Source of the DNA: Salibaculum sp031581025
Lineage (GTDB): Bacteria; Pseudomonadota; Alphaproteobacteria; Rhodobacterales; Rhodobacteraceae
DNA length: 64,000 nucleotides
Assembly (NCBI RefSeq): GCF_031581025.1
Contig: NZ_JAVLCA010000006.1
Direction: 5' to 3' (one strand)
The notes beneath the pieces were generated by a model. That model was not told the origin of the DNA, searched no databases, and saw only the letters and a program-made list of their open reading frames with translations. This document shows positions 36,898 to 48,479 of the stretch, one piece after another. Each line of letters begins with the position of its first letter. The stretch's first letter is position 1. A program made the translations under genes and the position numbers.

Positions 36898-37872
36898 TCA
36901 TTGCGCGGCTTGCGTGTCTGCCGGCGACAAGGCCAACGCCTTGGACAGCGCGTGTTCAAGCCTGCGGAACTGCTCCGGCCGGGCCACGGCCACGTCATAG
37001 GCCGTCGCGGCCACGGTCCCGTCCGGATAATGCACCACAAAGGCGCCGGTCTTCGGGCCGAAGGGAATGGAAATCGCCCCCGCGTGCGACATCCGCAGAC
37101 CCGTCCCCAGACGGACATAATTCATCCCAAGCCCGTAAAAGGCATCTCCGCCCCGCTCGGCGTGGGGATGGGCCAGCGGGTCGGCGCCAATCGTCCGCCC
37201 GGGCCCGAACCAGTGCGCGATCAGGCGGGCGTGATCCGCCATGGTCATGCGCCATCCGCCCCATGCGGCAAAGGCCGCGAAACGGGGCGACAGGCGGCCC
37301 TCGACGCCGGCGGGCGCGAGCACACGGGCGCGGCAGGCCTCGGCGTATGTCGTGCCGGTCGCGTGTTCGACGATACGGCCCAGCAGGGCGTAATTCTCGT
37401 TGTTGTACTGGAAACTGCCCCGGGTGCCGCGCTGTTGGCGGCGATCCAGCACGATCCGGGCGACATGCGCATGCCGCGGTGTGGCTTCGTTCAGCCAGAG
37501 CCCCATGCGCAGTTGCGTCCCGTCCGGCGCAATGCCCGAGGTGTGGGTGACGAGCTCGGCCAGCGTGGCCTCTGGCGCGGGCGCGCCCAGCGCGTCGGAC
37601 AGCGGGGTGTCCCAGTCCAGCGCGCCCTCATCGACAAGCGCCGCAATGCAGAGCGCCGTGATCACCTTGGAATTCGACGCAAGGTCGAAAGGCCGGTCGC
37701 TGTTGTCCCCGGCGATGACGTCGCCCTCCCGCACCACGGCAATCGCCGTCGTGCCGGCACCCTGCGTGTCGGCCCAGGCGTGGAAGGCTGCAACCGGATC
37801 GGCGCCCGCCGCGATGGGGGTCATTCCACCGGCAAGACAAAGGGACAGGACGCGCGCGAAACGGCTCAGCAT
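36898..37872 (-). CDS. Serine hydrolase of the beta-lactamase/D-peptidase family
   Basis: A 324-residue exported protein with a signal peptide (about 1-23). The active-site motifs are SNSK (nucleophile Ser and Lys, near residues 67-70), YNN (FQYNNENY) and HAG (MSHAGAI), the class C beta-lactamase/AmpH/EstB pattern. It is probably a peptidase or esterase rather than a resistance enzyme. No ampR-type regulator is nearby. Confidence 0.85.
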   Translation of the reverse strand: MLSRFARVLSLCLAGGMTPIAAGADPVAAFHAWADTQGAGTTAIAVVREGDVIAGDNSDRPFDLASNSKVITALCIAALVDEGALDWDTPLSDALGAPAPEATLAELVTHTSGIAPDGTQLRMGLWLNEATPRHAHVARIVLDRRQQRGTRGSFQYNNENYALLGRIVEHATGTTYAEACRARVLAPAGVEGRLSPRFAAFAAWGGWRMTMADHARLIAHWFGPGRTIGADPLAHPHAERGGDAFYGLGMNYVRLGTGLRMSHAGAISIPFGPKTGAFVVHYPDGTVAATAYDVAVARPEQFRRLEHALSKALALSPADTQAAQ

Positions 37873-37924
37873 GATGCCAATGATAGCAGGATGCGCGGGG
37901 TGCGTAAAACCGGCCGAGGCGGTC

Positions 37925-39265
37925 TCAGCGCGCCTTGCCGTAGATTTGCGCGATCCGCGCGACGGCCTCGTCGGGCGGCAGCTCTTCGCTCTCGCCGGTC
38001 CGGCGGCTGGTCAGTTCGACCACCCCATTCTTCAGCCCCCGCGGCCCGACGGTGATCCGCCAGGGCAGGCCGATCAGGTCCATCGTGGCGAACTTGCCGC
38101 CCGCGCGTTCGTCACGGTCGTCGTAGAGCGGCTCCAGCCCCAGCGCGGTAATCGCCGCGTGCAGGCTCTCGCAGGCGGCGTCGGCCTCGGCAACGCCCTG
38201 CCGGAGATTGACGATGCCGCAGTGAAAGGGCGTCACTCCCTCGGGCCAGATAATGCCGTTGTCGTCGTGGCTGGCCTCGATGATGGCGCCCAGCAAGCGC
38301 GACACGCCGATGCCGTGCGACCCCATGTGCACCGGCACCGGCTTGCCGTCATGGCCCTGCACGGTGGCGCCCATGGGCTCGGAATACTTGGTGCCGAAAT
38401 AGAAGATCTGGCCGACCTCGATGCCGCGCGCCACGCGGCGGCGGTCTTCGGGGACCTCGGCGAATTTCGCCGCGTCGTGGGTTTCGTCGGTGCGCGCGTA
38501 GCGGCTGGTGAACTCCTCCAGCACCGCGCGGCACTGGGCCTTGTCGTCGTAGTCGATCTCGCGGTCGCCGAATTTCAGCTCGGTGATCTCGCTGTCATAG
38601 AACACCTCGGACTCGCCCGTCTCGGCCAGCACCAGGAATTCATGGGTGTCATCGCCGCCGATGGGGCCGCTGTCGGCGCGCATCGGGATCGCCTGCAGGC
38701 CCATCCGTTCGTAGGTGCGCAGGTAGCTGACCAAGTGGCGGTTGTAGGCGTGCAGTGCGTCCTCGCGCGTCAGGTCGAAGGTATAGCCGTCCTTCATGTA
38801 GAACTCGCGGCCGCGCATGACGCCGAACCGGGGGCGGACCTCGTCGCGGAACTTCCACTGGATCTGATACAGCGTCAGCGGCAGATCCTTGTAGCTGCTC
38901 ACATGGGAGCGGAAGATATCCGTGACCATCTCCTCGGCGGTGGGGGTATAGAGCAGGTCGCGCTCGTGCCGGTCCTGCATCCGCAGCATCTCGCGGCCGT
39001 AATCGTCGTAGCGGCCGCTTTCGCGCCACAGGTCGGCCGGTTGCAGGATCGGCATCTGGATCGGGATGTGCCCGGCGCGGGCCTGTTCCTCGTGGACGAT
39101 GTTCTCGATCTTGCGCAGCACCTTGAAGCCCAGCGGCAGCCAGGAATAAATGCCCGCCGCCTGTTGCCGGATCATGCCGGCGCGCAGCATCAGGCGATGG
39201 CTGACGATCTGGGCCTCGGACGGGGTCTCTTTCAGGACGGGCAGGAAATAGCGGGTCAGGCGCAT
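37925..39265 (-). CDS. proS: Prolyl-tRNA synthetase
   Basis: Class II aminoacyl-tRNA synthetase that charges tRNA-Pro. At 446 residues it is the short alphaproteobacterial form lacking the editing insertion. Motif 2 (TLYQIQWKFRDEVRPRFGVMRGREFYMKDGYTFD region), motif 3 (GIGVSRLLGAIIE) and the anticodon-binding C-terminus are present. No operon partner is evident. Confidence 0.97.
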   Translation of the reverse strand: MRLTRYFLPVLKETPSEAQIVSHRLMLRAGMIRQQAAGIYSWLPLGFKVLRKIENIVHEEQARAGHIPIQMPILQPADLWRESGRYDDYGREMLRMQDRHERDLLYTPTAEEMVTDIFRSHVSSYKDLPLTLYQIQWKFRDEVRPRFGVMRGREFYMKDGYTFDLTREDALHAYNRHLVSYLRTYERMGLQAIPMRADSGPIGGDDTHEFLVLAETGESEVFYDSEITELKFGDREIDYDDKAQCRAVLEEFTSRYARTDETHDAAKFAEVPEDRRRVARGIEVGQIFYFGTKYSEPMGATVQGHDGKPVPVHMGSHGIGVSRLLGAIIEASHDDNGIIWPEGVTPFHCGIVNLRQGVAEADAACESLHAAITALGLEPLYDDRDERAGGKFATMDLIGLPWRITVGPRGLKNGVVELTSRRTGESEELPPDEAVARIAQIYGKAR

Positions 39266-39394
39266 CGGTCTCTCCGGGTCTTGGTCCCTCGCCCATACGC
39301 CAAGCGCCAGACCCGGACAAGGGCGGCGGCTTTATCCGGGGCGGGCTTTGGCCCATAGTCGCCCTGACGGGCACAGACCGCGCAAAGGACGGAC

Positions 39395-40984
39395 ATGACA
39401 GACAAGACCCTGCCCAAGGACCTGCTCGACTGGCTCGGTCTCACCAATACGCCAACCTGGACCCGCGGCCGATGGCTCGGCGGGGCAACCTCGCTCTTTT
39501 TGGCGCTGCTGATCGGCGGTGCGTATCTTGCCGCCTTTTTTCTGATCTACGGCATCCTGTTTGGCGGGAGGGAAGCCAACTTCGGGACCGGCACAGTCAT
39601 CGTCGCCCTGCTCGGCGCGCCTTTCCTGGTCTGGTCCACGCTCATCAAGCAGGAGACGGTGAAATACCAGAAAGAGGGCCACATCACCGACCGCATCTCG
39701 AAGGCGGTGGAGCAGTTGGGCGAGGAAAAGACCGTCAAGCGCGACGGGGGCGAGGTCACCGTTCCCAACATCGAGGTGCGCATCGGCGGGCTGCTGTCGC
39801 TCGAACGCATCGCGCAGGACAGCACGCAGAACGACAAGGGCCGCGACCACGTGCGGGTGATGGAAATCCTCTGCGCCTATGTGCGGGACAATGCCCCGGC
39901 GAGCGGGGCGCGCGACTTTCCCCTGCCGGACTGGGAGCCGCTGCCGGACGACGCGACCGAGGAAGCGCGCGCGGCGCATGAGGAATGGCGCGAGGCGCGG
40001 TTCGGCGATACCGATATTCCAGTCCCCCGCCCAAATGCCTACGACTGGGCGCGAAGCCTGCCCGGCCCCCGTGCCGATATCGCGCTGGCCCTGCAGATCA
40101 TCGGCCGCCGCAGCCCGGATCAGCGGTTGGTCGAGGCCCGGTGGGGGCCGACGGCCGCGCTCGACGCCGCCTGGGTCTTCGATACGCCCTGCCCGGAGTT
40201 GCCCGAGCCCGAGGGCGATGCGCCCCACGGCACGGAAACGCTCGACGCCTTCACGGCGAAGCTGGACGCTTGGAAAGCCCGGATCAGCGGTTACGCGGGC
40301 TATCGCCTGGACTTGCGCGGCACCAACCTGCAAGGGGCCGATCTTTCGCGCCTGACCCTCTCCGGCGCGCGCTTCTCCGAGGCGAGGATGGAGGGAGCCA
40401 ACCTCGGCGAGGCGCACCTTGAAGGGGCCAAACTTCGCGAGGCTCGGATCGACGGGGCAAAACTAGTCGGAGCGCGGATGGCGGGGGCATACCTCTCCAC
40501 CGCGCGGATGGAGGGGGCGTACCTCTTTATGGCGCGGATGGAGGGGGCAGATCTCCGCCGGGCGCGGATGGAGGGGGTGGTCCTTTCCAACGCTGGGATG
40601 GAGGGGACTTACCTCAGCGGTGCGTGTATGGACGGGGCGATCATGAGAAAGATACCGATCGACGGAGCAAACCTCGAATGGGCGCGGATGGATGGTGCAC
40701 ACCTCCGCGAGATACGGTTCAGCGCGGCAACAGGCTTCAAGGACGCGATCCTTCGGTCGACCGCGCTAAAGAAGGTTGACCTCTCCATGCTCGACGTGAC
40801 GCAAGCGCAGATCGACTCGGCCTTTGGCGATGCCAGCGTAACCCTGCCGAACGGGCTGGTGCGGCCTGCCCATTGGCCAGATTGGGAGTTGGCCCCTTTT
40901 CACGGCCCCGACTTCCACGACGAATGGCGCAAGTGGCAGGCCGACCCCGCGGGCTACACCCCGCCGCCGCCGCCCGGGGACTGA
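39395..40984 (+). CDS. Pentapeptide-repeat membrane protein
   Basis: A 529-residue protein with two N-terminal transmembrane helices (about 31-56 and 62-83). A charged cytosolic region (about 85-300, including IGGLLSLERIAQDS) follows, then about 150 residues of pentapeptide repeats (about 305-460) dominated by the ten-residue unit ARMEGAxLxx, and a proline-rich end. Pentapeptide repeats form a right-handed beta-helix used for protein contacts. The function is not predictable. A GGACGGAC ribosome-binding site precedes the ATG. The repeats are visible at DNA level as recurring GCGCGGATGGAGGGGG. Confidence 0.85.
   Translation: MTDKTLPKDLLDWLGLTNTPTWTRGRWLGGATSLFLALLIGGAYLAAFFLIYGILFGGREANFGTGTVIVALLGAPFLVWSTLIKQETVKYQKEGHITDRISKAVEQLGEEKTVKRDGGEVTVPNIEVRIGGLLSLERIAQDSTQNDKGRDHVRVMEILCAYVRDNAPASGARDFPLPDWEPLPDDATEEARAAHEEWREARFGDTDIPVPRPNAYDWARSLPGPRADIALALQIIGRRSPDQRLVEARWGPTAALDAAWVFDTPCPELPEPEGDAPHGTETLDAFTAKLDAWKARISGYAGYRLDLRGTNLQGADLSRLTLSGARFSEARMEGANLGEAHLEGAKLREARIDGAKLVGARMAGAYLSTARMEGAYLFMARMEGADLRRARMEGVVLSNAGMEGTYLSGACMDGAIMRKIPIDGANLEWARMDGAHLREIRFSAATGFKDAILRSTALKKVDLSMLDVTQAQIDSAFGDASVTLPNGLVRPAHWPDWELAPFHGPDFHDEWRKWQADPAGYTPPPPPGD
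40378..40720. repeat. 30-bp tandem repeat array encoding pentapeptide repeats
   Basis: About a dozen degenerate units, each containing a version of GCGCGGATGGAGGGGGC followed by a variable half. The high DNA identity between units suggests recent duplication or gene conversion within the gene. Confidence 0.7.
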
Positions 40985-41170
40985 CCCGGGCGGTCACGCG
41001 GTCTGACGGTTGCGTGAGCGGGGTGAGCCGGAACGCCGCCCCCCGCGCCGTCCCGGAACCGCCGGGATGACCAACCCCTACGCGCGCGCCGGGGCCTTTG
41101 CCTTGCAACGCGGCGCGTGATCCGCCAAGTAGAAGGTCAAGTCCTCTGGGGATCATGAACGGAAGCTGCC

Positions 41171-42298
41171 ATGGCGCTCGCCCCCCGCGAACAGGTCAGA
41201 TACTGGAGCATCGCCACGGTGGTCTTCATCGCCATCCTGTGGTTTCTCGGCGATGTGCTGCTGCCCTTCGTGCTGGGCGGGGCGGTGGCCTATTGCCTTG
41301 ATCCCGTCGCCGACCGGCTGCAACGGGCGGGCCTCAGCCGCATCGCGGCCACCATCCTGATCACCCTTGTCGGCGTGCTGATCTTCGTGGTGGGTCTGCT
41401 GCTGATCCTGCCCTCGCTGATCAACCAGGCCGGGCAACTGATCCAGCAGATCGGCCAGCTGATCCAGAACGCGCCGCAGCTCTTCAACCGGTTCGAGACC
41501 TGGCTGAGCGGCCGCTTCCCAGCCATCGACCTGGACTCCGACGCCATCCGCAAGCAGTTGGGCAACCTCGGCAACGCGGTCCAGGCCTCCGGCGGCACCG
41601 TCCTCAATTCGATCCTGTCCTCGGCGGTCAACCTCATCAACATCCTCGTTCTGATCGTGATCGTGCCCGTCGTCACCTTCTACCTGCTGATGGACTGGGA
41701 CCGCATGGTCGCGCGGATCGACGAGTTGCTGCCGCGGGACCACGCCCCCACGGTGCGCAAGCTGGCCGCCGAGATCGACGGCACGCTGGCCTCGTTCATC
41801 CGCGGGCAGGGCACGGTCTGCCTGGTGCTGGGCACCTATTATGCCGTGGCGCTGATGCTGGCGGGGCTGAACTACGGGTTGATCATCGGCTTCGTGGCCG
41901 GTCTGATCTCGTTCATTCCCTATGTCGGCGCGCTGGTGGGCGGGGTGCTGGCCATCGGTGTTGCGCTGATCCAGTGGTGGTCGGGCACCGAGACGGTGGA
42001 CGGCGAGACCATCCAGACCGGGATCGACTGGCTGCGCATCGCCATCGTCGCGGCGATCTTCATGCTTGGCCAGTTCTTCGAGGGCAACATCCTGACGCCG
42101 AACCTGGTGGGGCAGTCCGTGGGGCTGCACCCGGTCTGGCTGATCCTGGCGCTGTCGATCTTCGGGTCGCTCTTCGGCTTTGTGGGGATGCTTGTCGCGG
42201 TGCCCGTGGCGGCCATGCTGGGCGTGGTCGCGCGCTTTCTGATCGCCGAATACAAGAGCGGGCGGCTCTACCGGGGCCTGTCGGATCCGGGTGAGTGA
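41171..42298 (+). CDS. AI-2E family transporter (PerM-like)
   Basis: An integral membrane permease of 375 residues with about eight helices and the central soluble region (about 70-160) of the AI-2E/PerM family. GLNYGLIIGFVAGLISFIPYVGALVGG and the PVAAMLGVVARF end are characteristic. The family includes autoinducer-2 exporters and Na+/H+ antiporters, so the substrate is uncertain. Its TGA overlaps the next start (TGATG), and pairing with an HdaA-like gene is common in Rhodobacteraceae. Confidence 0.88.
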   Translation: MALAPREQVRYWSIATVVFIAILWFLGDVLLPFVLGGAVAYCLDPVADRLQRAGLSRIAATILITLVGVLIFVVGLLLILPSLINQAGQLIQQIGQLIQNAPQLFNRFETWLSGRFPAIDLDSDAIRKQLGNLGNAVQASGGTVLNSILSSAVNLINILVLIVIVPVVTFYLLMDWDRMVARIDELLPRDHAPTVRKLAAEIDGTLASFIRGQGTVCLVLGTYYAVALMLAGLNYGLIIGFVAGLISFIPYVGALVGGVLAIGVALIQWWSGTETVDGETIQTGIDWLRIAIVAAIFMLGQFFEGNILTPNLVGQSVGLHPVWLILALSIFGSLFGFVGMLVAVPVAAMLGVVARFLIAEYKSGRLYRGLSDPGE

Positions 42299-42966
42299 TG
42301 GCCGAACAGCTGACCTTCGACTGGCCCCGGCATATCGCGATGGGGGCCGAGACGTTCTTCGTGTCCGAGGCCAATGCCGAAGCCTATGCGCTGGTGACCG
42401 CCCCGGCCGGCTGGCCTGATGCCAAGCTGGCCGTGACCGGGCCGCCGGGGGCCGGAAAGACCCACCTGGCGCGGCTTTTCGCTGACCAGAGCGGCGCCGC
42501 TGTCCTGAACGCGGCCAAGATCGACCCCGCCGCGCCCCTGCCCGATGGCGCGCTGGTGATCGAGGATGGCGAGACTCTGCCGCAGGCCGCCCAGGAATGG
42601 CTGTTTCACGCCCACAATCACCTGCGCGCCCGCGCCCTGCCGTTGCTGCTGACAGGCCAGACCCCGCCCAACCGCTGGCCGATCACCCTGCCCGACCTGG
42701 CCTCGCGCCTGTCGGCCACAACCTGCGTGACCATCGCCGATCCGGACGACCGCCTGCTGGACGCGGTTCTGATGAAGCAGTTCCAGGACCGCCAGATCGC
42801 ACCCACGCCCGAGGCCCTGGCCCTGCTGCGCAAGCACATCGACCGGACCTTCGAGGGCGCCATCGAGGCGGTGGCCGCGCTGGACCAGGCCGCCATGGAG
42901 GACGGGCACGCGGTCAACCGCGCGCTGGTCCTGCGCGTTCTGGACATCCCCCCGCGCCAGGGGTGA
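42298..42966 (+). CDS. hdaA: HdaA/DnaA-like AAA+ regulator
   Basis: A 222-residue homologue of the DnaA AAA+ domain without the DNA-binding C-terminus. It starts MAEQLTFDWP (a clamp-binding QxxLxF-like peptide typical of Hda), with P-loop GPPGAGKTH and the DLASRLSA sensor region. In Caulobacter, HdaA with the beta clamp inactivates DnaA-ATP. The ATG at 42298, overlapping the upstream stop, is preferred to a GTG one codon earlier. Confidence 0.87.
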   Translation: MAEQLTFDWPRHIAMGAETFFVSEANAEAYALVTAPAGWPDAKLAVTGPPGAGKTHLARLFADQSGAAVLNAAKIDPAAPLPDGALVIEDGETLPQAAQEWLFHAHNHLRARALPLLLTGQTPPNRWPITLPDLASRLSATTCVTIADPDDRLLDAVLMKQFQDRQIAPTPEALALLRKHIDRTFEGAIEAVAALDQAAMEDGHAVNRALVLRVLDIPPRQG

Positions 42967-43008
42967 TAGTGTCATGCTTTTGTAACCCCGACCCGCCACA
43001 AGGCCCCC

Positions 43009-45177
<2,169 letters not shown>

Positions 45178-45253
45178 CCGCCCCGCGGGACGCGCGATTG
45201 ACCACGGCCCCGCGACGGGGCGATAACAGGGCGGTGACCTGGCAGGGGGGCCC

Positions 45254-46828
45254 ATGGACGGCACATCGGACAATGCGCCCGGCGCGACGCCGGGTGATCA
45301 CGGCCCCTTCGGCCGGCCGCTCTTCGACGATCCCAAGGCGCGGGCCCTGTCCCGGGTGGGCGTCATCGACGTGGGCTCGAACTCGGTCCGGCTGGTTGTC
45401 TTCGACGGCGCCGCGCGCAGCCCCGCCTATTTCTACAACGAAAAGATCATGGCCGGATTGGGCGCGGGCATGTCGCGCACCGGCCACCTCAACCCCGAGG
45501 GGCGCGCGCGCGCCAAGGCCGCGCTGCTGCGGTTCGTGGCCCTGGCCGACGGGCTGGGCATCTCGCCGCTGACGGCCGTTGCCACGGCGGCGGTGCGCGA
45601 CGCCAGCGACGGCCCCGCCTTCCAGGCCGAGGTCGAACGCGAGACCGGCCTGAAGCTCTGGGTCATCGACGGGCAGGAAGAGGCGCGCCTGTCGGCCCAG
45701 GGCGTGCTTCTGGGCTGGCCCGGCTCTTACGGGCTGGTCTGCGATATCGGCGGTTCTTCGATGGAACTGGCCGATCTGCAGGACGGTCAGGTCGGCCACC
45801 GCATGACCTCGCCACTGGGGCCGCTGAAGCTGCAAGAGGTCAAGGGCGGCAAGAAGGGCCGCCGCGCCTTCATCCGGGACACCGTCAAGTCGCTGTTCCA
45901 GGACATGGGCGAACAGACCGGCCAGCGCCTGTTCCTGGTCGGCGGGTCCTGGCGGGCCATCGCGCGTATCGACATGGAACGCCGCGGCTATCCGCTGACC
46001 GTGCTGCACGAATACCGCATGACCCCGCGCCGGGTCTCGAAGACGTTGCAATACATCGAGGACAGCGATCTCGACAAGTTGCGCGCGCGCTGCGGCATCT
46101 CCGCCCGCCGGATGGAGCTTGTCCCCCTGGCCATCCACGTTCTGCGCGAGGTCGTGGCCCGGTTCCGGCCCAAGGACATCGTCGTCTCCTCTTACGGGAT
46201 CCGCGAGGGGATGCTCTATGAACAGATGCCGCAGGAACTGCGCGAGCGTGACCCGCTGATCGAGGCCTGCCGCTTTGCCGAGGCCAAGGACGCCCGCCTG
46301 CCCGGCTACGGCAATACGCTTTTCGATTTCGTCATGCCGCTGTTTCCGCGCTGCGGCTGGCAGAAAAAGCGCCTGATCAAGGCTGCCACCCTGCTGCATG
46401 ACGTCAGCTGGCGCGCCCACCCCGATTATCGCCACGAGGTCGTCTTCGACAATGCCACCCGCGCCAACCTGGGCGGGCTGAAGCATTCCGAACGGGTCTT
46501 TCTGGGCCTGGCGCTGTTGCACCGCTATTCCAACAAGCGCGAGGGCACGCGGTTTGAACCGCTCTACGGGTTGCTCGAGGACCGCGACCGGCGCGACGCC
46601 GAGGTGCTGGGCAAGGCCATGCGGCTCGGGGCGATGCTCTGGCTCAAGGATGCCAGCGACCCGCCCGGAACGCTGCGACTCTCGCCCAAGGGCAAGACGC
46701 TGGAACTGGTGCTGCACCCGCAGGCCGGCCCCCTCTTCGGCGAGGTCGCCGAGTCGCGCCTGAAGTCCCTTGCCCAGTCCCTCGACGTGGCCCATTCCGT
46801 GCGGGTCAAGGGCGCGCGACGCGGCTAA
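45254..46828 (+). CDS. ppx: Exopolyphosphatase (Ppx/GppA)
   Basis: Degrades polyphosphate or pppGpp. The 524 residues contain an actin-like ASKHA core with DVGSNSVRLVVFDG (phosphate 1) and DIGGSSMELADL (phosphate 2). A long helical C-terminal extension (from about 310) has HD-like residues (LLHDVSW). It lies directly downstream of ppk. Its stop overlaps the convergent hypothetical gene by 4 bp (CTAA). Confidence 0.95.
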   Translation: MDGTSDNAPGATPGDHGPFGRPLFDDPKARALSRVGVIDVGSNSVRLVVFDGAARSPAYFYNEKIMAGLGAGMSRTGHLNPEGRARAKAALLRFVALADGLGISPLTAVATAAVRDASDGPAFQAEVERETGLKLWVIDGQEEARLSAQGVLLGWPGSYGLVCDIGGSSMELADLQDGQVGHRMTSPLGPLKLQEVKGGKKGRRAFIRDTVKSLFQDMGEQTGQRLFLVGGSWRAIARIDMERRGYPLTVLHEYRMTPRRVSKTLQYIEDSDLDKLRARCGISARRMELVPLAIHVLREVVARFRPKDIVVSSYGIREGMLYEQMPQELRERDPLIEACRFAEAKDARLPGYGNTLFDFVMPLFPRCGWQKKRLIKAATLLHDVSWRAHPDYRHEVVFDNATRANLGGLKHSERVFLGLALLHRYSNKREGTRFEPLYGLLEDRDRRDAEVLGKAMRLGAMLWLKDASDPPGTLRLSPKGKTLELVLHPQAGPLFGEVAESRLKSLAQSLDVAHSVRVKGARRG

Positions 46829-47232
46829 AGCTCGATCTCGGCCCCCGGTTCATACATTGGGCTGTCGGGGTCATAGGGCGGCGCATCCTCGCGACGGCGA
46901 ATGATGATATCGCCGTTGGGCAGCACCTCGGGGGCAGTGTAGTGGCGCGCGGCGTCCAGCTTGCCCATGAGCGCGATCAGCGCCGGGCCCATCTCGCTGG
47001 CCAGCATGTCGAGCGCCGGGCCGATCCTGCGCGCCATGCCCGCGACATCCTCCATCGCCGGGTCCATCTCGCGCAGAAGGCCGCGCATCATCATCTGCGC
47101 GCCCTCCTCCATCAGCGAAAACCCCTCGCCGATCTCGTCCGGACCGGGCTGGTCGGACGGGTCGGTGTCGGGTTGCGCGGCGGCGGTCAGCGGGGCCAGG
47201 GCGATGAAGCCGGCAAGGACAATCCGTTTCAT
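46825..47232 (-). CDS. Exported hypothetical protein
   Basis: A 135-residue protein with a signal peptide (MKRIVLAGFIALAPLTAAAQ) and a Met-rich, acidic mature part (SLMEEGAQMMMRGLLREMDP) ending in a Pro/Asp-rich tail. The start at 47232 is chosen for the signal, and the in-frame start at 47313 is rejected. No domain is recognised. The pattern resembles a Rhodobacteraceae-restricted periplasmic family. Confidence 0.72.
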   Translation of the reverse strand: MKRIVLAGFIALAPLTAAAQPDTDPSDQPGPDEIGEGFSLMEEGAQMMMRGLLREMDPAMEDVAGMARRIGPALDMLASEMGPALIALMGKLDAARHYTAPEVLPNGDIIIRRREDAPPYDPDSPMYEPGAEIEL

Positions 47233-47290
47233 GCCGCCAAAATAGGCCCCCCGGACCCGAGTGCCAATGGCCAGGCCCGCTGCAAGGTGA

Positions 47291-47971
47291 TCAGCCCTGC
47301 CGGGATATTTCATCCCAGGCCTGGTTGATCGCGATCATGCGTTTCTCGGCCAGTTTCACCGCCTCTTCGGGCACGCCGCGCGACATCATGGCGTCGGGGT
47401 GCGTGTCACGCACCAGCCGCCGCCACTGCTTGCGAATCTCGTCGAGCGGCGTCTGCGGATCGACGCCCAGCACCTCGTAGGGGTCGCGCTCCGCCTGCGG
47501 CACGAACTGCGCGCGGACGGCCTTGAAGCGGCGCTCCTCCAGGCCGAATATCTCGGCCACCCGGGCCAGGAAATCATCCTCGCGCGGGTGATATTCCCCG
47601 TCGGCCACAGCGATGTGGAACAATCCCTCCAGCAGTTCGCACAGGGGTGCCGACTGGTCGTCGCCGTACATCCTGCGGATCTTGCCGGCGTAGTCCTCGA
47701 AGCCGGCAACGTCCTGACGGGCGAGGTTGAACAGCCGTGCGGCGTTCTTTTCCTCGCGCGCGGGGATGTGAAAGACCTCGCGGAAAGCCGCCACCTCGTT
47801 GCGGGTCACCTGTCCGTCTGCCTTGGCCATCTTGGCCCCCAGCGCAATCACGGCGATTGCGAAGGCCACCGTGCGTTCGGGCGGCGCGCGCAGTCTTCCG
47901 AAAACCTCGGACAGGCTGTCGCCCTTGCGCAGGGCGGCGATGGCATCGGATATGCGGCTCCAGATCGACAT
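47291..47971 (-). CDS. DjlA-like protein (TerB plus DnaJ domain)
   Basis: A 226-residue co-chaperone-type protein. The N-terminal TerB domain (about 35-150) has KADGQVTRNEVAAF and VADGEYHPREDDFL acidic metal-type motifs. The C-terminal J domain (about 160-226) includes the HPD tripeptide in RDTHPDAMM that stimulates Hsp70. Unlike E. coli DjlA it has no clear N-terminal membrane helix. Confidence 0.9.
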   Translation of the reverse strand: MSIWSRISDAIAALRKGDSLSEVFGRLRAPPERTVAFAIAVIALGAKMAKADGQVTRNEVAAFREVFHIPAREEKNAARLFNLARQDVAGFEDYAGKIRRMYGDDQSAPLCELLEGLFHIAVADGEYHPREDDFLARVAEIFGLEERRFKAVRAQFVPQAERDPYEVLGVDPQTPLDEIRKQWRRLVRDTHPDAMMSRGVPEEAVKLAEKRMIAINQAWDEISRQG

Positions 47972-48002
47972 GGGCGCAGCATAGCCGCCACGGGCCGGAA
48001 TG

Positions 48003-48479
48003 TCAGAGCCGTTTTTGCATCAGGACAAGGTCCATCCAGCGGCAGAACTTGTGGCCGACCTCGGGCAGGCGAGCCACCTCGGTGTAGCCCAGCGCGCGGT
48101 GGAAGGCGATCCCCGCGGGGTTTTCCCCGCTGACCCCGGCGATGAGGGAATGCACCGCCCCAAGGCGGGTGTGGTCCTCCAGCGCGGTCACGAGGGCCCG
48201 GCCCAGCCCACGCCCGGACTGCCCCGACGCAAGCTGCACGGTATGTTCCATCGTGTGGCGATAGCCCACGCCGCCGCGAAACTGGACATAGGTGGCGAAA
48301 CCGGCGATGGCACCGTCCGCCTCGATCACGAGAAAACAGGGATTTGTGGCGATGGCCGCGGCCACCTCGGCCTCGGTCTTTTCCTGCGCGTTGAAGGTGG
48401 CCGCGCTGTTGCGGATATGGTGGTTCCAGATCGCGGCGATGGCGGGGGCATCCCCGGCACGGGCCGGGCGCGGGGTCAC
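48003..48479 (-). CDS. GNAT family N-acetyltransferase
   Basis: A 158-residue acetyltransferase resembling the phosphinothricin/methionine-derivative group (RPARAGDAPAIAAIWNHHI and the acetyl-CoA motif QSGRGLGRALVTALE). A GTG start at 48479 is inferred because it overlaps the stop of the VOC gene (GTGA) and gives the family N-terminus. The substrate is unknown. Confidence 0.85.
   Translation of the reverse strand: MTPRPARAGDAPAIAAIWNHHIRNSAATFNAQEKTEAEVAAAIATNPCFLVIEADGAIAGFATYVQFRGGVGYRHTMEHTVQLASGQSGRGLGRALVTALEDHTRLGAVHSLIAGVSGENPAGIAFHRALGYTEVARLPEVGHKFCRWMDLVLMQKRL

Noticed and set aside
36898..37872. Class C beta-lactamase resistance gene.
   Set aside because: The motif set is shared by peptidases and esterases, and no ampR-like regulator is near. 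Resistance cannot be claimed.
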